From Streptomyces peucetius (GTDB lineage Bacteria; Actinomycetota; Actinomycetes; Streptomycetales; Streptomycetaceae), in assembly GCF_025854275.1 (NCBI RefSeq), contig NZ_CP107567.1, positions 124,001 to 188,000 of the forward strand: a stretch of DNA of 64,000 bases, read 5' to 3'. A program made the translations under genes and the position numbers. Under the pieces are notes generated by a model, which made no database searches, was not told the origin of the DNA, and saw only the letters and a program-made list of their open reading frames with translations. Shown piece after piece: positions 52,762 through 60,932 of this stretch; within the stretch, counting starts at the first letter, position 1; each line of letters begins with the position of its first letter.

Positions 52762-53412
52762 ATGCCTGTGCCTGCTGACCCGACGGTTCTCCACCCGATG
52801 CCCGAGCAGCCCCGGGTGGTGCTGCTCAGGCCGCTGGTGAAGTCCCCGCTGATCGAAGTCGGGGAGTACTCCTACTACGACGACCCGGACGACCCGACCG
52901 CGTTCGAGACGCGCAACGTGCTCTACCACTACGGGCCGGAGAAGCTGGTCATCGGCAAGTTCTGCGCGCTGGGCACGGGAATCCGGTTCATCATGAACGG
53001 CGCCAACCACCGTATGGACGGCCCTTCGACCTTCCCCTTCCCCACCATGGGCGGCTCGTGGTCAGACCATTTCGACCTGCTCACCGGTCTGCCCAACCGA
53101 GGGGACACCGTTGTGGGCAACGACGTCTGGTTCGGCCACGGCACGACGGTCATGCCCGGCGTGCGGATCGGTGACGGCGCGATCATCGGCTCCGGCTCGA
53201 TGGTCACCGGCGACGTACCCGACTACGGCATCGTCGGCGGCAACCCGGCCCGTATCATCCGCGCCCGTTACAGCGAGCAGGACGTCGCCCGGCTGCTGGC
53301 GGTGGCCTGGTGGGACTGGCCCGCGGAGCACATCACCGAGCATGTGCGAACGATCATGTCGGGCAGCATCGCCGATCTGGAAGCCGCCGCCCCGGACACC
53401 CCGCCCGCGTGA
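52762..53412 (+). CDS. Xenobiotic (Vat/CatB-type) hexapeptide acetyltransferase
   Basis: 216 residues: left-handed beta-helix enzyme with EVGEYSYYDDPDDPTAFETR, KLVIGKFCALGTGIRFIMNG and the catalytic His in GANHRMDG. It continues with hexapeptide repeats VVGNDVWFGHGTTVMPGVRI, GDGAIIGSGSMVTGDVPDYG and IVGGNPARIIRARYSEQDVA. The XAT family acetylates streptogramin A, chloramphenicol or other hydroxyls with acetyl-CoA. ATG 52762 has GAGGAAG upstream; an in-frame ATG at 52714 is an alternative. The natural substrate cannot be told from sequence. Confidence 0.9.
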   Translation: MPVPADPTVLHPMPEQPRVVLLRPLVKSPLIEVGEYSYYDDPDDPTAFETRNVLYHYGPEKLVIGKFCALGTGIRFIMNGANHRMDGPSTFPFPTMGGSWSDHFDLLTGLPNRGDTVVGNDVWFGHGTTVMPGVRIGDGAIIGSGSMVTGDVPDYGIVGGNPARIIRARYSEQDVARLLAVAWWDWPAEHITEHVRTIMSGSIADLEAAAPDTPPA

Positions 53413-53673
53413 CGGGTTCGGGGCGCCTGCGGCGGCGTGTGCGGGCAGGCGCCGTGGCGGCGAGGCCCAGCCCGCGGAGGCCGACGGCCAGAGTCCGGAC
53501 ATGCCGACGAGCGGCGAACCGACCAGGGCCCATTTCTCCGGGGCCCGCTTCTGTGTTCTGCTGGAAGAACCGGCCCCTCTCGTCACACCCGGCCGGCCGT
53601 CGTTGATGCCGCCCGTGTCCGTGGTGGAGCGTCCGGCGGTCGCGGCAGGGACCGGGCCCCTGGAAGGAGCGCC

Positions 53674-54480
53674 ATGCTGCACCTCCGCATCGCGACCCCC
53701 TCGCCGGCACAGTCCGGCAACGTTCTGCCCCGGCGTGATCTGGCTGTCGCGTGGTTCCTCATGGTCCTGCTCGCCGGGACGGCATGGATTCTCACTGTGG
53801 CCCAGTCCCGCGACATGGGCATGGAACCGGGGACGATGGGGCTGGCGCTGCCTCTCTTCCTGCTGCTGTGGGTGATCATGATGGTGGCGATGATGTTCCC
53901 CTCGGTGGCGCCGGTGGCCATCACCTGGGCGCGGTCGATCGGCCGGCAGTCGTCCGGCGCAGCCCGCGCCGCGCGCATCGCCCAGTTCGCCGCCGGCTAC
54001 CTGCTGTCCTGGACGGCATTCGGTCTGGTCGCCTACGGAGCGCTGGCGGCGACCGGAAGTCTGGTGGACGGCCATCCCCGTGCAGGTCGCTGGGTGGGCG
54101 CCACCGCATTCCTGCTCGCGGGGCTGTACCAGCTCGGACCGCTGAAGCGGGTGTGCCTGCTCCATTGCCGGAACCCCCTGGCGCACCTGGTCCGGTACGC
54201 GCGCTTCCGGCCGTGGGCACGAGATCTGCGCGTGGGCGCGCACCACGGGCTCTACTGCGTGGGCTGCTGCTGGGGCCTGATGATCGTCCTCGTCCCGCTC
54301 GGTGTGATGAACCTGGCCGCCATGGCCGGGCTGGCGGCGGTGATCTTCCTCGAGAAGCTGTGGCGGTGGGGCCCGTGGCTCACCTGGGCGGTCGGCATCG
54401 CCTTCCTGGTCCTGGCCGTACTCGCTCCGTTCCATGACGGGCTGTTGCCCGGGCTCCATATGTCCGGGCCGTCGATGTAG
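53674..54480 (+). CDS. DUF2182 integral membrane protein
   Basis: 268 residues, about seven TM helices. Conserved features: VIMMVAMMFPSVAPVAITWA (Met-rich helix), KRVCLLHCRNPL and GLYCVGCCWGLM (Cys/His pairs inside the membrane), ending EKLWRWG. The family (called a predicted metal-binding integral membrane protein) is normally found next to DUF1326 genes, as here. The Met/Cys/His pattern suggests copper or another soft metal, which is inference. ATG 53674 has AAGGAG 5 bp upstream. Confidence 0.88.
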   Translation: MLHLRIATPSPAQSGNVLPRRDLAVAWFLMVLLAGTAWILTVAQSRDMGMEPGTMGLALPLFLLLWVIMMVAMMFPSVAPVAITWARSIGRQSSGAARAARIAQFAAGYLLSWTAFGLVAYGALAATGSLVDGHPRAGRWVGATAFLLAGLYQLGPLKRVCLLHCRNPLAHLVRYARFRPWARDLRVGAHHGLYCVGCCWGLMIVLVPLGVMNLAAMAGLAAVIFLEKLWRWGPWLTWAVGIAFLVLAVLAPFHDGLLPGLHMSGPSM

Positions 54481-54627
54481 CCGCTCGCTTCCGATGCAGC
54501 CGCTCGCTTCCTGTGCCGGTCAGGCGCACGATGGAAGGGAAGCCGCTCGCGTCCCGGGAGCGGGCTCGGGACGCGCGGCTCGCCACTCCGAGTGGGCCTC
54601 CCTGGGGCCCGACGGGAGGGAAGCGAC

Positions 54628-55287
54628 ATGACAGAGCAGGTCACTACCGATACGCGCTGGCACCTGGCCGGCGACTGGTTCGATGTGTGCAAGTGCGCCA
54701 TTCCGTGCCCCTGCACGTTCGCGCAGCCTCCTACCTACGGCGACTGCGAAGGCGTGCTGGCCTGGCACATCCGGGAAGGCAACTTCGGCGACGTACGGCT
54801 CGACGATCTCAACGTGGTGATGCTCGGCTCGTTCGTGGGCAACGCCTGGGCCCGCGAGCACACCGACGCGTACGCCGCTGTCTTCTTCGACGAGCGCGCC
54901 GACGAGGGACAGCGCGCCGCCCTCCAGAGCATCTTCGGCGGTGAGGCGGGCGGATGGCCCGCGGAGTTCGGCGAGATGTTCGGTCCCGAGATGCGGGGCA
55001 TGGAGTTCGCCCCCATCCGGATCGAGATCGACGACGACCTGGCCGCCTGGCACGCGGAGATTCCCGGGCGGGTGTCGGCAGACGCGGAGGCGCTGACCGG
55101 GCCCACCACCCCGGAAGGGGGACGGGTGCAAGTGCACAACGCGCCGGGCGCCGAGGTCGGGCCGGGCCAGGTCGCCACCTGGGGACGGGCCACCACCGAT
55201 CACGCCGACGCGTACGGCTTCACCTGGGACCGCTCCGGGAAGTCGAGCAAGCACTTCCCCTTCGACTGGAACGGCGGTCCGGGCTGA
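54628..55287 (+). CDS. DUF1326 protein, partner of the DUF2182 protein
   Basis: 219 residues, soluble, no signal peptide. The family-defining N-terminal DWFDVCKCAIPCPCTFAQPP carries four cysteines in a CxC-x3-CxC pattern, a likely metal site. The C-terminal half is beta-rich (VQVHNAPGAEVGPGQVATWG...HFPFDWNGG). It follows the DUF2182 gene with a 147-bp gap on the same strand. The recurring pairing points to a shared metal-handling role; biochemical function is not established. ATG 54628 has GGGAGGG upstream. Confidence 0.88.
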   Translation: MTEQVTTDTRWHLAGDWFDVCKCAIPCPCTFAQPPTYGDCEGVLAWHIREGNFGDVRLDDLNVVMLGSFVGNAWAREHTDAYAAVFFDERADEGQRAALQSIFGGEAGGWPAEFGEMFGPEMRGMEFAPIRIEIDDDLAAWHAEIPGRVSADAEALTGPTTPEGGRVQVHNAPGAEVGPGQVATWGRATTDHADAYGFTWDRSGKSSKHFPFDWNGGPG

Positions 55288-55492
55288 CAGCGTCACCGGA
55301 GCGCGCCCCGCGCCGGGTCGGCGTGACAGGGTGTCAGTGCCCCTCTGCCGGGCGGCCGGAGACCGGCCTCACCGGCGGACGGGAAGGGCGCGGAACCTTC
55401 GACGGGCGGTGGTCTTGGGCAGTGGTCTTCTCGGCCACCCCTTCCTCACGGGCACCCGGCGTTGCACCGGCTGCCCGTAGGATGGTTCGATC

Positions 55493-56167
55493 ATGGAATC
55501 GAAGACGCACGTCGAGATGATCTCCGTCCCCGCGGGCCGGGTTGCTCTGTCGGATCGGCGAACGCGGCGCAGTTGGTCGGTTGATCTCGCCCCCTACGAG
55601 CTCGCCGCGTTCCCGGTCACGCAGAGTCTGTACGCGCAGGTCACCGGTCGACGGCCCAGCTCCGGGCCGGGTGACCGGCTGCCTGTCGAGTGTGTTTCCT
55701 GGTGGGACGCCGTCCGGTTCTGCAACGCCCTGTCCCGGCGCGAAGGGCGCGCGCCCGCCTACCGCCTGCATTCCGACGGTGAGGGCATCGAATGGGACGC
55801 TGACGCCGACGGGTACCGGTTGCCGACGGAAGCCGAGTGGGAGCACGCCTGCCGTGCCGGTTCGGAAGGACCGCGCTACGGGCCCCTCGACGAGATCGCC
55901 TGGTACCGCGGCAATTCGGACGAGCGCATCCACGAGGTGGGCGGCAGGCGTCCCAACGCCTGGGGCTTCCACGACATGCTCGGCAATGTCTGGGACTGGT
56001 GCTGGGACGTCTACGACGCCGAGGTCTACGGCACCTACCGGGTGCTGCGGGGCGGCGGCTGGTTCGACGAGCACTGGAGCTGCCGGGCCTCCGCGCGGCG
56101 CCGCAGTCACCCGACCTTCCAGGTCGACGACGTGGGCTTCCGCGTCGCGCGTTCCCTCGATCGTTGA
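55493..56167 (+). CDS. SUMF1/FGE-fold protein lacking one active-site Cys
   Basis: 224 residues of the formylglycine-generating-enzyme/EgtB/PvdO fold: ISVPAGRVALSDRRTRR, PVTQSLYAQVTG, VECVSWWDAVRFCNALSRRE, YRLPTEAEWEHACRAG, PNAWGFHDMLGNVWDWCWDV and VLRGGGWFDEHWSCRASARR...VGFRVARS. True FGE needs two cysteines (SYLCHDSYCNRYR in S. coelicolor). Here only the second is kept (HWSC) and the first position is not Cys, so sulfatase activation is unlikely. Other members are ergothioneine/ovothiol-type or unknown. No sulfatase gene is nearby. Confidence 0.85.
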   Translation: MESKTHVEMISVPAGRVALSDRRTRRSWSVDLAPYELAAFPVTQSLYAQVTGRRPSSGPGDRLPVECVSWWDAVRFCNALSRREGRAPAYRLHSDGEGIEWDADADGYRLPTEAEWEHACRAGSEGPRYGPLDEIAWYRGNSDERIHEVGGRRPNAWGFHDMLGNVWDWCWDVYDAEVYGTYRVLRGGGWFDEHWSCRASARRRSHPTFQVDDVGFRVARSLDR

Positions 56168-56279
56168 TCCTCGCCTGTCGTGGCGGCTTCGCCGTCGCCC
56201 GCACCGGTTGTCGCGTACCGGCATCAGCGGCTCTGGGACAGAGTCCGTGCGATGAGGTGGGTGGCAGGCGCCCGACTTG

Positions 56280-56303
56280 ATAGGCAAGCCATGACTTGCC
56301 TAT
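56280..56303. promoter_or_regulatory. Palindromic operator at the arsR start
   Basis: ATAGGCAAG (56280-56288), a 6-nt centre, then CTTGCCTAT (56295-56303): a perfect 9-bp inverted repeat in an otherwise GC-rich region, immediately before the regulator. The size and spacing suit an ArsR/SmtB dimer, suggesting autorepression. Confidence 0.7.
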
Positions 56304-56313
56304 GGTGATGGCC

Positions 56314-56607
56314 ATGGCGGAGGACGTCTTCAAGGCGCTGTCCGACCCGACCCGCCGGCGCATCCTCGACGAACTGGTCGAACGGGACGGGCAGACACTG
56401 TTCGAGATATGCACACGGCTGGTGACCATGCACGGCCTGGGGCTGTCCCGCCAGGCGATCAGCCAGCACCTGGCCGTACTGGAATCCGCAGGTCTGGTCC
56501 GTTCGCGGCGCGAGGGCCGCTACAAGTTCCACGATCTGAACACCGAACCCCTTGAGCACATCGTGACCCGGTGGCTCAGACCCGACAGACCGGAGAGCAC
56601 ACCATGA
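56314..56607 (+). CDS. ArsR-family transcriptional regulator
   Basis: About 97 residues: MAEDVFKALSDPTRRRILDE, QTLFEICTRLVTMHGLGLSR, recognition helix QAISQHLAVLESAGLV and a wing RSRREGRYKFHDLN. There is no Cys-rich metal site of the ArsR or SmtB kind, so the signal is probably not a metal. Several starts are possible (56302, 56308, 56314); the last is preferred because it lies outside the operator and homologues start MAED.FKAL. It overlaps the VOC gene by ATGA. Confidence 0.9.
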   Translation: MAEDVFKALSDPTRRRILDELVERDGQTLFEICTRLVTMHGLGLSRQAISQHLAVLESAGLVRSRREGRYKFHDLNTEPLEHIVTRWLRPDRPESTP

Positions 56608-56819
56608 GGATCCACCTGTCCAGTGTCTTCGTCGACGACCAGGACAACGACGGTATCCCGGCCACGTCCTTCGCCGTGGACGATGTGGTTGCCGAGTTCA
56701 ACCGGTTGCGCGGGCTCGGCGTGCGCTTCACCCAGGATCCGCTGGAGATGGGCCCGGTCACCACCGCGGTTCTGGACGACACCTGCGGCAATCTGATCCA
56801 GATCGTGCACAGCGAGTAA
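56604..56819 (+). pseudogene. VOC/glyoxalase-family protein with in-frame internal deletion
   Basis: 71 residues: the start MRIHLSSVFVDDQ is joined directly to DNDGIPATSFAVDDVVAEF and AVLDDTCGNLIQIVHSE. Intact relatives have about 50 extra residues between these parts (the strand with RFYTEVLGF and the first metal-binding Glu). Half the VOC fold is missing, so activity is unlikely, although the frame is open. Co-transcribed with the ArsR gene; such ArsR-VOC pairs are common in Streptomyces. Confidence 0.8.
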
Positions 56820-56884
56820 GACACCTCATAGAACACATCGAACGCATCGAAAACTCGTCGAAGCCGTTTCCTGGCGTCCTCTTG

Positions 56885-58456
56885 TCAGATGCCTCGGTGC
56901 ACGATGTGCCCGCCGGTCACCGTGAGGCGTACCGGGGCCTCGGCGACCTCGTCGGCGGGTGCTTCGACGGGGTCGAGGCCCAGGGCGGTCAGGTCGGCCC
57001 GGAGCCCTACGGCGATGCGCCCGGCGACCGCCGCTTCGCCGGCGGCGAGAGCCGCGTGGGTGGTGCAGCCCTCCAGAGCCTGCAGACCGGTGAGTCCCGC
57101 CCGCGCGGAGGCCGCTCCCCGCGGTGTCCGTGCGGTCGCCAGGACGGCGCGGGCGTCGTAGTGGGCGATGGGCCAGTCCGAGCCGAGAGCCACGACCGCG
57201 CCCGCGTCCCGCAGGTCCCGCAGGCGCCAGGCACGGGCGGCACGCGTCTCCCCCAGCCGCACGGACCACTCGTCGGACCGGTCGGAGCGGGTGTAGCCGG
57301 TGTGCGGGGGCTGCATGGAGGCGATGACGCCGAGCCGGCCGAACCGTGCGACGGTGTCGTCGGGTGCGGACTCGATGTGTTCCACGCGGTGCGCGAGGCG
57401 GGCGCCCGGCCCCATCGACTCGACGGTGTCGAGGACGTGGCGCACGGCCGCGTCCCCGATCGCGTGGGTCGCCGTCCGCACTCCGGCACGGTGCAGGAAG
57501 CGGACGGCGTCGCTGTACGCGGACGGGTCGGGCCAGAACGCCTCGGTGCCCTGCCCGTGACAGTCCGGGTGCTCCAGCCAGGCCGTGCCCCCCTCGACGG
57601 TGCCGTCCATGAAGAACTTCACCCCGCCGACCCGCCAGTGCCGCCCGGTGCGGCTCTGCAGTGCGACGAGCTCCTCCAGGGCGTCCTGGTCGGCGCCGGG
57701 CATGCACCAGGGGGCGAAGCGCAGGCGGAGCGGCAGGATCGTCTCACGTGCCGCGGCGCCGACGAGGTCGAGGTCGCCGAGGTCCATGACATGGGCGCCG
57801 GTGAGCCCGGTGGCCGCCATGGCGGACAGCAGCTCGCCGAGCCGGGCGCGCCGCTCGGCGTACGAGGGCCGGGGCATGACCGCCGTGACGAGGTCCATCG
57901 CGGCGTGTTCGACGAGGTGCCCGGTCAGGCGGCCGTCGGCATCGGTCGCGAGGTGGGAACGCTGGGCGAACTTTCGCGGCCCGGTGATGTCCGCGGCCTT
58001 CAGCGCCGCTCCGGAGACCAGGGCGGAGTGCCCGTCGTACAGGCGCAGGAAGGCGGGGGCCCCGTGCAGAGTGTCCTCGATCAGGGCCCGGTCGACGGGC
58101 CGGCCGCCGAACACGTTGTGGTCCAGGCCGAAGCCGATGACCCATCCGTCGGTCCGCTCCGCGGTGGCGAGCGCCGCCCGCAGCCCGTCGAGGTCGCGGA
58201 CCGCGGACAGATCGATCCCGGTGGCCATCGCCAGGCCCCACACGGGGTGGCTGTGGCAGTCCACGAGGCCGGGCACGAGGCAGGCGCCGCCCAGGTCGAC
58301 GACCTCGGTTGCGGACCCGCGCCAGTGGCGTACGTCGCCTTCGTCGCCGACGGCGGCGATCAGCCCGTCCCGTACGGCGAGCGCGGAAGCGTACGGGCGC
58401 TCGGGGTCGAGGGTACGCACGCGGGCGCCGGTGACGACGAGTTCGGCGGTGGGCAT
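56885..58456 (-). CDS. Amidohydrolase-superfamily enzyme (YtcJ-like)
   Basis: 523 residues from ATG 58456 (AAGGAG upstream; the open frame above it is antisense sequence). Amidohydrolase_3 type: N-terminal beta-sandwich ELVVTGARVRTLDP, metal ligands in CLVPGLVDCHSHPVWG (HxH), RLYDGHSALVS, VKFFMDGTVEGGT, HAIGDAAVRHVLDTVES, HRVEHIESAPDD and Asp in VALGSDWPIAHYD. The C-terminal part refers back to the sandwich (GLRADLTALGLDPVE). These enzymes hydrolyse amides or carbamates of unknown identity. It lies downstream of an APC permease gene, likely handling the same compound. Confidence 0.92.
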   Translation of the reverse strand: MPTAELVVTGARVRTLDPERPYASALAVRDGLIAAVGDEGDVRHWRGSATEVVDLGGACLVPGLVDCHSHPVWGLAMATGIDLSAVRDLDGLRAALATAERTDGWVIGFGLDHNVFGGRPVDRALIEDTLHGAPAFLRLYDGHSALVSGAALKAADITGPRKFAQRSHLATDADGRLTGHLVEHAAMDLVTAVMPRPSYAERRARLGELLSAMAATGLTGAHVMDLGDLDLVGAAARETILPLRLRFAPWCMPGADQDALEELVALQSRTGRHWRVGGVKFFMDGTVEGGTAWLEHPDCHGQGTEAFWPDPSAYSDAVRFLHRAGVRTATHAIGDAAVRHVLDTVESMGPGARLAHRVEHIESAPDDTVARFGRLGVIASMQPPHTGYTRSDRSDEWSVRLGETRAARAWRLRDLRDAGAVVALGSDWPIAHYDARAVLATARTPRGAASARAGLTGLQALEGCTTHAALAAGEAAVAGRIAVGLRADLTALGLDPVEAPADEVAEAPVRLTVTGGHIVHRGI

Positions 58457-58494
58457 GGGGAGGGTCTCCTTGGCGGCTCGGGTGGGCTGTCGGC

Positions 58495-58542
58495 CGACAG
58501 CGGCGAGGTTCGACAGCGGCGAGGTGCGGCAGGGGCGAGGTG
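58495..58542. repeat. Three tandem copies of a 16-bp unit
   Basis: CGACAGCGGCGAGGTT (58495-58510), CGACAGCGGCGAGGTG (58511-58526) and CGGCAGGGGCGAGGTG (58527-58542), followed by a partial fourth unit. It lies in the 142-bp gap between the permease and amidohydrolase genes. Slippage-generated; no function is evident. Confidence 0.85.
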
Positions 58543-58598
58543 CGGCAGCTGTGGGGGTGCGCGGCCCGGCTGGACGCCCCGGGCCGCGACCGGAGGGG

Positions 58599-60086
58599 TT
58601 ACGGGGCTTCGGCGGCATCCGCTTCGGCCGGGGGCTCGGCGGCGAAGCGCGCATATGTGTCCGGCCTGCTGCGGCGCAGCCATCGGGCGAGTGCCAGCCC
58701 GGCGAGGAAGACCGCGGGAACGATGCCCGCGAGCACCGTGTTCACGGTCGCGGAGGCGCCGGTGAACAGGTCGAGGTGCGTGACCACCAGGACGATCGCG
58801 GTGGTGAGGAGCATCGCCGCGGCGACGGGTGCCACGACCGTGCGCAGGACTCCCTCACGGTGGCTGACGCGCCGGAAGTGGAGCGGCACGGCAAGTGCGG
58901 CCAGCAGCTGCAGTGCCATCAGGCCGAGCATGCCCGGGGTGTTCACCCACAGCAGCAGCTGCCCGTACGGATCGGCCCCGGCCGCCGCGAAGGCCAGGAC
59001 GACGACGGCGCCGAGGACGGTCTGGGCGATGCCCACGACGTACGGAGAACCGTGGCGCGGGTGGATGCGGGCCAGCACCTTGGGGAGGATCCCTTCCTCG
59101 GCGAGGGCGAGGCCGTAGCGGTTGATGGCGTTGTGGAACGCGAGCAGGGACGCCAGGACGCTGGTGACGATGAGGACGTGCATCGCATCGGCCGCCCATG
59201 CGCCGACGTAGGTCGTGATGGCGGAGAAGAACAGTCCGGCGGGGTCGCTGCCGGCTGCCTCGACGACCTCCGCGTCACCGAAGGCCTGGATCGCGGTCCA
59301 GACGATGAACGCGTAGAACAGGCCGAGGAAGCCGACGGCGAGATACGTGGCGCGCGGCACCGTGCGGGAGGGGTCGCGCGCCTCGCGGCGGTAGATGGCG
59401 GTCGATTCGAAGCCGGTGAACGCGGCGAAGGCGAAGGCCAGCACGGCCGCGGTGCCCGGCACCAGCACATTGCCGGGAGTGAAGGAGGCCAGGGACAGGC
59501 CGTGGGCGCCGCCCTCGATGAGCACGCCGGCGGCGAGCAGGACGAGGATGCCGGTCTCGGCGGCGAGCAGTACGCCGAGGATCTTGGCGCCGAAGTCGAT
59601 GGAGCGGTAGCCGCCGTAGCCGATGAGCAGCAGGCCCGCGAGTGAGACGGGCAGCCACGGGACGCCGGTTCCGGACAGGGCGTGGACGGTGTCCTGAGTG
59701 GCGGTGCCGAGAAGTCCGTAGACGCCGATCTCCATGCCGTTGTAGCCGATCAGGGCGAGCAGCGCGGCGCCGACGCCTGCGCCACGGCCGAGTCCGCGGG
59801 TGATGTACGCGTAGAAGGCGCCGCCGCCGCGGACGTGGCGGCTCATGGTGGTGAACCCGACCGCGAAGACGGCGAGGGTGATTCCGGCGAGCAGATAACC
59901 GACCGGGGCGCCGATGCCGCCGAGCAGGATGGCGAGCGGGGCGACCCCGGCCATGACGGTGAGCGGGGCGGCGGCGGAGACGACGAAGAACGCGATGTCG
60001 GCAGTGCCGAGCGACCCGGAGCGCAGGGACGGGGCGGGGCTCGTGGTGCTCTCTGCGGGGCGCGTGCTGGAGCTGGTGACGGGCAT
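58599..60086 (-). CDS. APC-family amino-acid/amine permease
   Basis: 495 residues with about 12 TM helices. ATG 60086 is chosen; the open frame upstream is antisense to the divergent regulator. The N-terminal GTADIAFFVVSAAAPLTVMA, GGAFYAYITRGLGRGAGVGA, AFAFAAFTGFESTAIYRREA and INRYGLALAEEGILPKVLAR motifs are typical of the APC superfamily. It would import an amino acid or amide that the downstream amidohydrolase cleaves (inference from gene order). Probably controlled by the divergent TetR protein. Confidence 0.92.
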   Translation of the reverse strand: MPVTSSSTRPAESTTSPAPSLRSGSLGTADIAFFVVSAAAPLTVMAGVAPLAILLGGIGAPVGYLLAGITLAVFAVGFTTMSRHVRGGGAFYAYITRGLGRGAGVGAALLALIGYNGMEIGVYGLLGTATQDTVHALSGTGVPWLPVSLAGLLLIGYGGYRSIDFGAKILGVLLAAETGILVLLAAGVLIEGGAHGLSLASFTPGNVLVPGTAAVLAFAFAAFTGFESTAIYRREARDPSRTVPRATYLAVGFLGLFYAFIVWTAIQAFGDAEVVEAAGSDPAGLFFSAITTYVGAWAADAMHVLIVTSVLASLLAFHNAINRYGLALAEEGILPKVLARIHPRHGSPYVVGIAQTVLGAVVVLAFAAAGADPYGQLLLWVNTPGMLGLMALQLLAALAVPLHFRRVSHREGVLRTVVAPVAAAMLLTTAIVLVVTHLDLFTGASATVNTVLAGIVPAVFLAGLALARWLRRSRPDTYARFAAEPPAEADAAEAP

Positions 60087-60233
60087 GAGGGAAAGCCCTT
60101 CTGGCGGCGGGCGGGGACAGGGGCGGGGGCGGGCGTGCGGGGTGTCCGGAGCCCGTAAACCTAAAGGCTTTCGGTTTTGGCAATGTAGCCTCCTCCTCAG
60201 ACGGCTGGGAAGACCTCGAGGGGAACGAACGAC
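60087..60233. promoter_or_regulatory. Divergent promoter region between permease and TetR genes
   Basis: 147 bases. The centre (60157-60187, cctaaaggctttcggttttggcaatg region) is lower in GC and holds an imperfect dyad CCTAAAGgCTTTCGG, a candidate TetR operator. No further boxes were assigned. Confidence 0.45.
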
Positions 60234-60860
60234 ATGGGACGACCGCGCACTCCCCTGCTCGACCGGGAGCGCATCACCACCACAGCGCTGGAACTCCTGG
60301 ACGCGCAGGGCGAGTTCAGCGTCCCGCAGATCGCGCGCCGCCTCGGTGTGCAGACCGGCTCCGTGTACCACCATGTGGACGGCCGGGACGGCATCGTGGA
60401 GCTGCTGCGGGAGCGGGTGGCGGAGGCCATCGACATCGCCGCCCTGGACGTCCGGCCCTGGGACGCGGGCCTGGCGGCCTGGGCGCGCTCCTACCGTGCC
60501 GCCTTCGCCGCGCACCCGCGGGCCATTCCACTGCTGATGACGAATCCCGTGCGGGCTCCCCGCGTCCTCGAACAGTACGAACGAGCCGTTGCCCTGCTCC
60601 TCGACGCGGGTTTCCCGACGGGCGACGTCATGCCGGTCGTCGTCGCCCTGGAGAACGTCGTCCTCGGATCGGCCCTGGACCTCGCCGCCCCCGCGGCCAT
60701 GTGGGAGATCGCCGACGAAGCGGCCACCCCGCGCCTGGCCGAGGCGCTGGACGCGGCCGGCGAGAACCGTGCGGACCGGGCCTTCGATCTCGCGCTGGAG
60801 GGCTTCCTGTCGCACGCACGGCGCAGGCTGGAGGCGCAAGGGGCGCGACCGGTGATCTGA
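60234..60860 (+). CDS. TetR-family regulator
   Basis: 208 residues. The N-terminal HTH is LLDRERITTTALELLDAQGE, FSVPQIARRLGVQTGSVYHH and VDGRDGIVELLRERVAEAID. The C-terminal domain is of the TetR_C_33-like type (AWARSYRAAFAAHPRAIPLL, ALENVVLGSALDLAAPAAMW). Divergent from the permease-amidohydrolase pair, so probably its repressor. Ligand unknown. Confidence 0.92.
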   Translation: MGRPRTPLLDRERITTTALELLDAQGEFSVPQIARRLGVQTGSVYHHVDGRDGIVELLRERVAEAIDIAALDVRPWDAGLAAWARSYRAAFAAHPRAIPLLMTNPVRAPRVLEQYERAVALLLDAGFPTGDVMPVVVALENVVLGSALDLAAPAAMWEIADEAATPRLAEALDAAGENRADRAFDLALEGFLSHARRRLEAQGARPVI

Positions 60861-60932
60861 GCCGCCGCCCGGCTTCACCCGAACGGCTCAGTCACCTGCG
60901 AGAGGTGGGTGGGCGGGTCGCAAGGTGGTCCC

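Noticed and set aside
53062..54459. Minus-strand frame of 465 codons opposite the XAT and DUF2182 genes
   Set aside because: No motifs; antisense to confirmed genes, His/Gln/Arg-rich composition typical of shadow frames.
57585..59645. Plus-strand open frame of 686 codons across the amidohydrolase and permease genes
   Set aside because: High GC makes antisense frames open. It is low complexity and opposite two well-supported genes.
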